Source: Phycobacter azelaicus (GTDB taxonomy: Bacteria > Pseudomonadota > Alphaproteobacteria > Rhodobacterales > Rhodobacteraceae). From it: DNA of 64,000 bases. Of this stretch, positions 1-6,731 are shown piece after piece. Every line of letters begins with the position of its first letter. Position 1 is the stretch's first letter. The notes under the pieces are model-generated. The model ran no database searches, was not told the origin of the DNA, and was given only the letters and a program-made list of their open reading frames with translations. The position numbers were made by a program, and so were the translations under genes. The DNA lies in the NCBI RefSeq assembly GCF_014884385.1, contig NZ_WKFH01000003.1:2388001-2452000 (forward strand), in the 5' to 3' direction.

Positions 1-2
1 AC

Positions 3-245
3 AGGTCTTTCCCAGCCCACCTCAACCTCGGGCCGCGCAAGCGCTTGTTTTTTGAAGGCGAGATCCGGGCGTGGCTGCTGGGCGAACCGGTGCCATTCAA
101 GCGGCGGCAGTCCAAGCTCGTTTTCATCCCTGCGGCGGAGCGAAAAAACCGCGCTCAGGACGAGCCGGAACCGACGTCGACCCAAAGAAAAACTCCGCGC
201 GGCTCAGCGGCCAGCCTGTTCTTGGCGCCACCGCCCTCCAATTGA
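3..245 (+). CDS. AlpA-like / excisionase-type HTH regulator, C-terminal part (5'-truncated by window edge)
   Basis: An open frame enters from the left edge and stops at 243-245. Its first residues read roughly FPAHLNLGPR, then a short spacer and EIRAWL. That matches the end of the AlpA/MerR-like excisionase fold (FPxxxxLGxR...EIxxWL), which recognises DNA and often acts as recombination directionality factor or regulator on integrative elements. The remaining 45 or so residues are a basic, proline-rich tail without recognisable domain. A terminator follows at 283. The N-terminus and start codon are outside the window, so the family call rests on about 25 residues. Confidence 0.55.
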   Translation, partial: RSFPAHLNLGPRKRLFFEGEIRAWLLGEPVPFKRRQSKLVFIPAAERKNRAQDEPEPTSTQRKTPRGSAASLFLAPPPSN

Positions 246-282
246 ACCAAACCTGAATTTCTGGACCAGCCTTCCAGAGACT

Positions 283-320
283 ACCTCCTTTCCGCACCTG
301 GAAAGGAGGTTTTCTTTTGT
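283..320 (+). terminator. Rho-independent terminator after the AlpA-like gene
   Basis: A perfect 11-bp stem, acctcctttcc (283-293) and ggaaaggaggt (300-310), encloses a 6-nt loop and is followed by tttctttt. It ends transcription from the left and insulates the recombinase operon that starts at 548. Confidence 0.88.
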
Positions 321-367
321 ATGTCGTCAGGGTGCTGTCTTGCCCGCGAATTCAACAACTTTCCGCG

Positions 368-523
368 AAAATGACACCCGGGCAGGCAATTGGCCGATCA
401 ACGGACAGATGACATCCTCAGCGGACAAAATGACAAACACCCCTGGATTTTCGGTTCCGGCAAATGAACGGGTATTTGTCATTTCCGGCTTCGGTTTTTC
501 GGAAAACGGCCAATTTGTCATTT
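368..523. repeat. Cluster of direct and inverted AAATGACA-type repeats upstream of recombinase operon
   Basis: The motif aaaatgaca occurs at 368-376 and aaaatgacaaa at 427-437. The reverse complement tttgtcattt occurs exactly at 475-484 and 514-523. A weaker half (gatgacat) lies at 409-416. The word cggaca recurs beside three of them (402-407, 422-427 and 526-531). The last copy ends 24 nt before the start codon of the first recombinase gene. This geometry fits operator sites for a regulator of the recombinase operon, or recombinase arm/end sites. Which one cannot be decided from sequence. Confidence 0.6.
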
Positions 524-547
524 AGCGGACAACGAAAAAGAGGCCCT

Positions 548-2302
548 ATGAGTTTTCTCAACCCTATCGCCCCGATGACGTTCCAGGACGTGTTGGACTG
601 GACCATTGCTGAAGGCAAGAAGGATTACATCACACCGGTAAAACGGTGTGGCGCGTTGCATTCGAACCAACCGCTGGCACGGATTCCGGCGGACCACGCC
701 GAATTCACTCGGCGTTTCCCGCTTGAGGGCTTCGATCCCCGGCATTTCAAGACCGATAAGGCGTACAAGGCGTGGCGGCGCAAGGTTGCCGCCGCGATCA
801 AGGGCTGCTCAGGACAGCAGGCGGAAGCGCGCGCCCGCCGCGCGCGGCAGGATGAGTGGTCGTTGCTGATTGCGGCCATGGAGCACCTCGTCGGCAAGCC
901 CGGTGATCGAAAGCAGTCACACCCGAGGCTGATCCCGGTCCGAAAGCTTGCGGATCTTGCGCGGCAGCACGGGAAGAGCCCGAAGCAAGTCTCCCAGGCA
1001 TGGCTGGCCGAGGTCCGGGCCGATCTGAACCCGAATGAGTGGAAATCCGTCCAGTCCGCGCTGCGGCGGCTGGACAAGTTCCGCAATGAGCAATCGATCC
1101 GGCCTTTCCTGCCGGCCTCCCCGTATGGCGGACCTCCGGTGCTGCGCCAGAACGTGCTGCCTGGTGTGCCGGAACACATCGCCGAAGAAATCAGCTCCTG
1201 GGTTCAAGTCGCGACCCGTGGCGGCTTCGATTCTGTTGAGGGAACCTGGGAAGGCGCGAACTCCGAGAAGGACATCATGTTCAAGACGTCGGCCCTGCGG
1301 AAGTTCGTCAGCACCCTGGCGGAATGCACGGCCATTGGCGCCCGTGACCGCCTGGCAGCGCTTCTCACCCCCGAAAACGCCACGCTGGTGATCCGCCGCT
1401 GGACAGCAAACACGGCGGGGCAGGGGCGGATCTCTGCCCGCACCGCCCAGGACTACATGAAAGCCGTGCGCACCGTGATGGCGCGGAACGGCGTTTCGCC
1501 GGACGTGCTCAAGCAGCACCTGGCGAACAACCGGTTCCTGCATGACGGCAAGAAGCAGGGGCGGGGGATGTCGCCGCAGGTGCGGGATTTTTGCGAAATG
1601 CTCCTCGGGTCGAGGAAGCAGTCCCTGACCTTTCTGTCGCTTCACGTTGCGCTTCGCAACAAGGCGCAAGGGTTTCTCGACGCATGCTCGGAAGCTGGTA
1701 GCGAGCTCACTCCGAGCGAACTTGAGGCCGTGCGCGCGATTGGCTCTGTCGCGGCCTTCTGCGCGCTTGAAACGCGCGGCGCGCCGATCCGGGTCCGCAA
1801 CGCTCTGGGCCTCAAGATTAGCGGGAGCGGGATCACCTTCCATCTGCCGAGCCGGATGGCAGACCACGCCACGATCGACATCCCGCCAGAGCTGACCAAG
1901 AATGGAAACGAGATCTGGGCGCCGATCACCCGCGGCAACCTGAACGGTCTCGAGGTTATCGAGTGGTACATGCGCGAAATCCGCCCCCTTTATCCCGATG
2001 CGGACATGTCCCCCTACCTTTTTCCGGGGATCTGGACGGACGGAAGCCTGAACTACAAGACCTTTCTCAATTGGTTCAAGCGCGAGACCCGGCTTGCGGG
2101 CCTGCCAATGACCCCGCACAACTTCCGGCACGGCCTTGCGTCCCTGCTTATCCAGAAGAACCCGGGCAGGTGGGACCTCCTCGAGCGGTTGCTCGATGAC
2201 ACGGTTGGGACCGCCCGGCGCAATTATGGATGGGTGAACAAGCGTACGCAGCGCTCTGAGGTACAGAAATACGTGCTCGATCTTTCGGGGCTGAACGCAT
2301 GA
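548..2302 (+). CDS. Tyrosine recombinase (site-specific integrase), first of a tandem pair
   Basis: A 584-residue protein. The start at 548 is chosen over an in-frame ATG at 464 because aaagagg lies just upstream and the 464 start would run through the repeat array. The C-terminal 200 residues look like a tyrosine recombinase catalytic domain: an arginine patch (TRGAPIRVRN, Arg410/415/417), the H-x-x-R box PHNFRHG (His524, Arg527) and a candidate nucleophile Tyr560 in RRNYGW. The usual LGH before the tyrosine is LLDD here. The N-terminal 370 residues are long and basic, larger than a normal core-binding domain, with no domain I can name. The stop overlaps the start of the next gene (ATGA, 2299-2302), so the two are probably translationally coupled and act together. 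The substrate site is unknown. Confidence 0.85.
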   Translation: MSFLNPIAPMTFQDVLDWTIAEGKKDYITPVKRCGALHSNQPLARIPADHAEFTRRFPLEGFDPRHFKTDKAYKAWRRKVAAAIKGCSGQQAEARARRARQDEWSLLIAAMEHLVGKPGDRKQSHPRLIPVRKLADLARQHGKSPKQVSQAWLAEVRADLNPNEWKSVQSALRRLDKFRNEQSIRPFLPASPYGGPPVLRQNVLPGVPEHIAEEISSWVQVATRGGFDSVEGTWEGANSEKDIMFKTSALRKFVSTLAECTAIGARDRLAALLTPENATLVIRRWTANTAGQGRISARTAQDYMKAVRTVMARNGVSPDVLKQHLANNRFLHDGKKQGRGMSPQVRDFCEMLLGSRKQSLTFLSLHVALRNKAQGFLDACSEAGSELTPSELEAVRAIGSVAAFCALETRGAPIRVRNALGLKISGSGITFHLPSRMADHATIDIPPELTKNGNEIWAPITRGNLNGLEVIEWYMREIRPLYPDADMSPYLFPGIWTDGSLNYKTFLNWFKRETRLAGLPMTPHNFRHGLASLLIQKNPGRWDLLERLLDDTVGTARRNYGWVNKRTQRSEVQKYVLDLSGLNA

Positions 2303-3687
2303 AGAAGCCCGACTATCGAACCGTCGAAGACATTCTCAAGCACCCCCGCTGGGATCCCCTCGCCGGGGTGCTGGACATGGACCGCGTGACGGCGCCGCAG
2401 ATGCGCATCCTCGACGACTTCCTGGCTTTTGTCGAAGGCCAGGCGCTCGCATCGATCTGGGACCTCACGGTGGCTGACTTTCTTTCTTTCGACGAAAGGT
2501 ACAAGTCGGCAAACCGACTTCGAAGCCTTAAGAAAGCACTGAAAACCGTGTTACCGGGGCAGCCTGCACTCATTGTGCTGACCGACGCCATCCGGCAGAA
2601 GGAGGCTGCCGCACGGCCGCCCAAGCCGGGGCCGGCCAGGCCGCGTCGCCTGAAAGTGTCGATCCCTGAAGAGGAATTGCCCGACAGCTGGAAGGAGGCT
2701 CTCGCGGACATGGTCGCGGGCATCGACCGGCCAGGCCTCATGGCACCCTCACCGAAGATGGTCCCGACTTACCGGATGAAGCTGCGCCAGTTGGCCTGCT
2801 CGGCACGGAAGGCCGGTCTGCCAGAAGCTTTCACGGCGGAGGCTGTGAAAGCGTATGCAGCCGACATGCGGAAACGGAAATTGGCGGCTGCAACGCAGCT
2901 GGCTGCGTTCTCGGCGCTTGCGACGTGCGGCCGCTACATGGACGCCGGCCGCCCGGTCCTGGATCTCTTGGCTGATCTTAAGCGCCGCAGTGAAGCTGCG
3001 GCCCGCAAAGAGCCGAAGCAGAAATACGCCAAGCTGCAGAAAACAGGATATTCGCCGGTGGGGATCATCACCCGCGCCGACGAGCTTCTCAGAGAGGTTC
3101 CCGACCTGAAGTGCCCGAGATCGCAGCAGGCGCAAAGGAACTGTGCTGCTGCCCTGGCGCTGTTTTCGGTGCTGCCCGTGCGCCTGGCTGATACCCGCAT
3201 CAGATTTGGCGAGAATCTGGTCTGGCGGAACGGCGCGTATGAGCTGCGGCTCAAGCTTTCCAAGAGTGGCGAGCTCTATGATGCGGAGGTTGATCCGCGG
3301 CTGAACAGGTTCATCGACGCGCTGATCCTCCGCGGGTGTGACCGAGCCTGGCTGGACGCCATGCGCCAAGACTGCATGGCGTCCAGGCGGCCTCTGTTCG
3401 TGCGGAACGACGGGGAGAGCGTCGGCTACAATTACGTTTCAGACTGCTGGCGCAAGGTATTTGGGACCGGCGAGCATATCTCGCGGACGATCCTGCACAC
3501 CTTTCTTGGTGTCGAGCTGGGCGCCGCAGGAACCGACCTGTCGTTGTCGGCCTGCGGCCAGAGTTCCCCCGATACTGCCGCCACCTATCAGGATGACATC
3601 GTCAAGAAGGCCGGTCGGATCAAAGGCCAGGCAGCACTGGCAGAGGTTGCGCAAGACGCGGACGCGACGCTGTTCGCGTTCAGGTAG
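2299..3687 (+). CDS. Divergent tyrosine recombinase, second of the tandem pair
   Basis: A 462-residue protein starting inside the stop of the preceding recombinase (ATGA overlap). The catalytic half is divergent but readable: LPVRLADTR (Arg295), a lysine-containing beta-hairpin region (LKLSKSGE), HISRTILHTF (His393, Arg396) and Tyr430 in AATYQDD. A proline-rich linker near residues 99-117 is followed by a SAM-like core-binding domain with many alanines and lysines. Paired or triple tyrosine recombinases of unequal length are known from RIT elements, Tn554-type transposons and GInt islands; this pair resembles them in arrangement, but I cannot assign it to one. Loss of a canonical GHxxxxTT motif leaves some doubt that this partner is catalytic by itself. 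Confidence 0.75.
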   Translation: MKKPDYRTVEDILKHPRWDPLAGVLDMDRVTAPQMRILDDFLAFVEGQALASIWDLTVADFLSFDERYKSANRLRSLKKALKTVLPGQPALIVLTDAIRQKEAAARPPKPGPARPRRLKVSIPEEELPDSWKEALADMVAGIDRPGLMAPSPKMVPTYRMKLRQLACSARKAGLPEAFTAEAVKAYAADMRKRKLAAATQLAAFSALATCGRYMDAGRPVLDLLADLKRRSEAAARKEPKQKYAKLQKTGYSPVGIITRADELLREVPDLKCPRSQQAQRNCAAALALFSVLPVRLADTRIRFGENLVWRNGAYELRLKLSKSGELYDAEVDPRLNRFIDALILRGCDRAWLDAMRQDCMASRRPLFVRNDGESVGYNYVSDCWRKVFGTGEHISRTILHTFLGVELGAAGTDLSLSACGQSSPDTAATYQDDIVKKAGRIKGQAALAEVAQDADATLFAFR

Positions 3688-4030
3688 CGGCACACGGAGA
3701 AGTTCCTTTCTGCACGTCCCTCTGCATGAGGACGCGCAGAATGGAACCCTCCGAAGCCATCAAAGGAATTGAAGACACAACTGGAAAGGGTGGCCAGGGC
3801 CAGCCTTGATGCAGACGGGTGGTAGAATTTCGAAGGCTCGAAGCTGCTCAAGACGCCGAGGTCCCGCAGGCCTGCCTGTTGCCTGTCATCGTGAAGGCAG
3901 CAGGAAGGGCGGCCGGTCCTCTTTTACCCGGATGAAGCGGAAGCGCTTCGCACTCGTGACCAAGAAGGAGCGGTGGTCACTCTTGTAGCTCGCGGCACTC
4001 CCGCCGGAGCAAAAAACAGGGAGAACAGCC
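3688..4030. other. Intergenic stretch in the island; no convincing gene
   Basis: This 343-nt stretch separates the recombinase pair from the cargo genes. An open run after 3728 encodes about 33 plausible residues (ELKTQLERVARASLDADGW) but lacks a good start and stops at 3825. It may be a decayed gene remnant. A 60-codon frame at 3806-3988 is arginine/serine-rich and looks like an out-of-frame artefact. A good ribosome binding site (cagggag) sits at the right end for the gene at 4031. Confidence 0.4.
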
Positions 4031-4414
4031 ATGTTCGATATCCCCCAGCCAGCCACGGCGCTGCACCGGTTCGCGCAGGACCATAATCAATCCATCCAGC
4101 ATGCGGCACTTCTGCTCGGAGGCAGTTTCTGGCTCCGCCGTGTGCAGCGCCTGCTCGATGACCTCGCCTCGCCGCGCCCGCTGACGCACCGCATTCTTCG
4201 CGAAACCCAAGCACTTCATGCGCTGCTCTCTCTGGAGCACGTCCACGACATGGAGCGAGTGGAGGCAGCCTGCTTCGCGTTACTCGACCCTGACGCGCCC
4301 TATGTCGCCGAGATCTGCCTGCTCACGGAGGGCCTCAGCGAGGCTCTGGAGCAAACGGCTGCGCCGGGTAGCACGGTGCAGACCCTGGAACAGGAGGTCG
4401 AAACCAATGGATGA
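4031..4414 (+). CDS. Hypothetical island protein, 127 aa
   Basis: I do not recognise a family. The protein is soluble, leucine- and alanine-rich and predicted mostly helical, with no signal peptide or membrane segment. The start is preceded by cagggag at a proper distance. The 3' end overlaps the next gene by 8 nt, so the two form a transcriptional and probably translational unit. It is island cargo between a recombinase pair and the tRNA-adjacent integrase. Coding is supported by the RBS, the overlap with its partner and the strongly GC-biased third positions. No function is proposed. Confidence 0.72.
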   Translation: MFDIPQPATALHRFAQDHNQSIQHAALLLGGSFWLRRVQRLLDDLASPRPLTHRILRETQALHALLSLEHVHDMERVEAACFALLDPDAPYVAEICLLTEGLSEALEQTAAPGSTVQTLEQEVETNG

Positions 4415-4832
4415 CACGCAAAACCATCAACACCTGCTCAGGCGGGCTGTCATCCGAGCCTTCGAGGCAGCTGGGGCCGTTGAGCGTGCCTTCGAGGCGG
4501 CGGTGGCCGCAGGCGGCGTCCCGCTGAACCCGCCGCAGCCCGCCTGCGGCCTGCTCCACGGGGAGCTGACGCAGGAATGCTTTTGCAAGCAGCAAGTGGC
4601 TGCTCTGCGCCGTCTCGCCCAAGGCCTCGACATGGAGATCGAGAGCGAAACACGGAGGTGGTTCGTGCACGATGAATGCTGCACTTCGGGGGGCTGGCAA
4701 GAGACCGAAACCACGGCGCGCGGCGATGCGCTTTGGGCCCTCCAGTCGGCATTGAATGCCCTGGCAGACCGGATCGGGGCCGTCCTCCGGCTTATGGATG
4801 CTGACCGGATGGCCGCTGCCCTCCTCCAGTAA
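4407..4832 (+). CDS. Hypothetical island protein with Cys-rich centre, 141 aa
   Basis: The start at 4407 is chosen because caggagg lies 9 nt upstream, inside the end of the preceding gene. The protein is helical at both ends. Its middle carries several cysteines and histidines (ACGLLHGE, ECFCKQQ, VHDECC), which could bind a metal, though the spacing matches no zinc finger I know. It has no signal peptide or transmembrane segment. Its coupling to the 127-residue protein suggests a joint role. Family and function are unrecognised. Confidence 0.72.
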   Translation: MDDTQNHQHLLRRAVIRAFEAAGAVERAFEAAVAAGGVPLNPPQPACGLLHGELTQECFCKQQVAALRRLAQGLDMEIESETRRWFVHDECCTSGGWQETETTARGDALWALQSALNALADRIGAVLRLMDADRMAAALLQ

Positions 4833-5149
4833 TCCGTCTGGCCGAGGGGAAATCCTCGGCAGCCAAGCGGGGAGAAATTTCGCACGTCCTTAAGCGCTGC
4901 AACACTTTCCCTTGCCGGGCTGCCCAGCGGTGCGGAAAAGCCTCCGCGGCTTTGTCCCTGTCACCGCAGAACATTTTGCCTGTAAGCGGTTCGCCGACAA
5001 GCTACGGCACTTTTTTCGCGGCCAATCAAACCAAACAATTTCTCGTTTTTCGGAGGCGACCCAGCTCCCGCCTGCGAGTGGCGTCCGCTGCTCGCAAGCG
5101 ATCCATCGTTTCGCGCCAATCCGCGAGAGAAAAAAGAAAGTTGCCGAAT
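4833..5149. other. Intergenic stretch in the island with a hairpin
   Basis: No gene is supported in these 317 nt. A 7-bp stem, gccgagg (4841-4847) and cctcggc (4854-4860), sits 9 nt after the preceding stop. It lacks a T-run, so it is at best a weak terminator. The right half is locally AT-richer (cacttttttcgcg, aatcaaaccaaacaatttctcg) and is the likely promoter area of the small gene and integrase that follow. Confidence 0.4.
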
Positions 5150-5353
5150 ATGCCCGCAGCAAAGCCTTCCCAAGCTTCCATTGCCAACACCATTAAAGCC
5201 ATCGTGGCGGCTGGCCTCACACCGGGGGCAGTCCACGTCGATGCAGATGGCGGATTTCACGTGGATATAATGATCGCGGACTCCCTTGTGGTGGCCGCTG
5301 ACCGGAACCCGACGGCAAATGATGCGGCATTGGCCTGGGAGGACGTGGCATGA
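5150..5353 (+). CDS. Small protein coupled to the integrase, 67 aa
   Basis: The frame is open from 4952, but the segment before 5150 is arginine-rich and non-protein-like. ATG 5150 begins a compact acidic-to-neutral protein with the pattern IKAIVAAGLTPGAVHVDADG. Small proteins of this kind commonly precede and overlap tRNA-type integrases in alphaproteobacteria. Here the last codons overlap the integrase start (ATGA at 5350-5353). A role in controlling integration or excision is plausible from position only; there is no recognisable DNA-binding domain. Confidence 0.65.
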   Translation: MPAAKPSQASIANTIKAIVAAGLTPGAVHVDADGGFHVDIMIADSLVVAADRNPTANDAALAWEDVA

Positions 5354-6476
5354 AGATCGATCTTGACTTCCCCGGTCTCTGCCAGGAAAAAACCGCCGCT
5401 GGCAACGTCCGCTGGCGCGTCCGCGTCGAGGGCGAGAAACGCCGAAAGATCACGATCCCTGTCGGGCCGGGTCATCCGGATTTTCAGCTGCACTACGACG
5501 CCGCTCGGTTTGGTGAGAAATTGCGCCAGGATCGCGTTTCCAAACCAGTTGGAGGCTCGCTGGATGAGTTGAGAGAGCGGTATGTGGCTTGGATGCAAGT
5601 TCAAGTGAAGGCGGGCAATCTTGACCAGAAGACGCTGGAGAGCCGTGAGCGCGGCCTGCGCCAAGCCTGTGATTGTCCAACTCGAAACCGCAAGGCACGC
5701 ATGGGCGCGGTTAGGGTAAACATGCCGCAGGAAGCCTTCGCCCACATCCGGGATTCCTTTGGCATCCGGACCGGGGCCGCAGCCACCTGCCTAAAGGCCT
5801 TGCGGGCGGCATACCGGTGGGGCTCGGAATGCGGGTTTCACCACGACGGCCATGTGTACAAAGTCAGAACTTCGCACGTATCCAAAGGTGGCGCCGTCCC
5901 TTGGACAGCGGAGGACAAGGCCGCATTCCTGAAGCGTCACGGGCCCGGGACCATGGCACGCCGCTGGTTCTTGCTTGCCAATGACACGGCAGGACGGATC
6001 GGAGACACTCATCTTCTCGGACCGCGCAATGAAGTATTTCGGGGCGATGGTCAGATCATCTCCTGGCAGCCGGGCAAGAAGGGGTCCCAGCCGGTGGAGG
6101 TTCCGATGAGCGGGCAGCTCATGCTTGAGCTTGCGGGGCTTCCTGCAGACGCAAGCGCTTACCTGCTCACGGAACAGGGCAAACCTTTCGCATCGCCCGG
6201 GAGCCTCGGCAACCGTGTGAGAAAATGGATTGTCGAAGCCGGTCTGTGTACCATCGAAACGGATGCTTCCGGCAAGACGGTAAAGAAAGCCACTCGGTCG
6301 CAGCATGGCATCCGTAAGGCGCGCGCCGAAGAGATCGCCGAGCAGGGCGGTCTGTTTATGAAGTGATGGCCTTACTCTCGCGTAGCGATGTGAAAACCGC
6401 TGAGATCTACACGAAGAAGTTCGAACGAGCACGCCTTGCCGCACAGGCGGCTGCACGCCGGGATAAGGCCGTTTAA
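5350..6476 (+). pseudogene. Phage-type tyrosine integrase, frameshifted before the catalytic tyrosine
   Basis: The first frame runs 338 codons and stops at 6364-6366. It contains an N-terminal arm, a SAM-like core-binding region and the catalytic Arg in TAGRIGDTH, then the H-x-x-R box (His319, Arg322, QHGIRK). From about 6354 the normal C-terminus continues one frame over: VYEVMALL, then KTAEIYTKKFER with the nucleophile tyrosine codon at 6408-6410, ending at TAA 6474-6476. A single-base loss between about 6345 and 6354 explains this. The local sequence is not a homopolymer, so it is not the usual sequencing-error context. The residue before SD in LLSRSD is normally His in this family, a possible second lesion. 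If the reading is right, the truncated product is inactive. Confidence 0.85.
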
Positions 6477-6483
6477 TGCGCAT

Positions 6484-6513
6484 GTGTCCCACGATAGAAA
6501 AAACGTGGGACAC
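6484..6513. repeat. Perfect 10-bp inverted repeat between integrase and tRNA-Glu
   Basis: The arms gtgtcccacg (6484-6493) and cgtgggacac (6504-6513) are perfectly complementary around an A-rich 10-nt spacer. The repeat lies 8 nt after the integrase stop and 44 nt from the tRNA 3' end. It could be a terminator for the integrase (the following T content is weak) or part of the att region. Confidence 0.65.
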
Positions 6514-6557
6514 CTTCTGTCCGAAAGCTCACAAAATAAAGAGAATTCAGGGGGAGG

Positions 6558-6632
6558 TGGCAGCCCGTAGGGGAATCGAACCCCTCTTTCCAGGTTGAAA
6601 ACCTGGCGTCCTAACCGATAGACGAACGGGCC
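6558..6632 (-). tRNA. tRNA-Glu (anticodon TTC)
   Basis: On the minus strand the sequence folds as a complete cloverleaf of 75 nt including an encoded CCA (complement of 6558-6560). The anticodon stem CCAGG/CCTGG encloses the loop TTTTCAA with anticodon TTC (complement of 6597-6599). The T arm has the standard GTTCGATTC. The acceptor stem is GGCCCGT/ACGGGCT with a G-U first pair. Its 3' end faces the island integrase, making it the probable integration site; the gene itself is intact. Confidence 0.97.
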
Positions 6633-6731
6633 ACTTTATCGTGTGAGCGGTGTTTAGTTATTCCCGCAGCCCGCCGCAAGCGAAAAAATGCGCCCGGGAA
6701 AAGAATCTTTTGGGGCTGCGAAACCAGCGGT

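Larger units (their letters stand above)
1..6557. mobile_element. Integrative element (genomic island), tRNA-Glu-proximal end
   Basis: The segment from the window start to the 3' end of tRNA-Glu carries an AlpA-like regulator fragment, two tandem tyrosine recombinases, unknown cargo genes and a phage-type integrase lying directly against the tRNA. This is the classic organisation of a tRNA-integrated island. Genes to the right of the tRNA are all core housekeeping genes, so the right boundary is the tRNA. The left boundary and the distal att repeat lie outside the window; no second copy of the tRNA 3' sequence was found in 1-6557. The integrase is frameshifted, so self-mobility by that enzyme is doubtful. 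The boundary inference is good; the exact att core is not determined. Confidence 0.75.

Noticed and set aside
917..2131. A 404-codon minus-strand frame opposite the first recombinase
   Set aside because: It is antisense to a gene with readable catalytic motifs and a ribosome binding site, and its composition is shadow-like.
6345..6476. Programmed frameshift in the integrase
   Set aside because: There is no slippery heptamer or following stem at the shift site; a plain deletion is simpler.
1..6557. CRISPR array or defence system on the island part
   Set aside because: No regularly spaced repeats, nuclease, helicase, methyltransferase or toxin-antitoxin pair could be recognised; only small unknown proteins are present.
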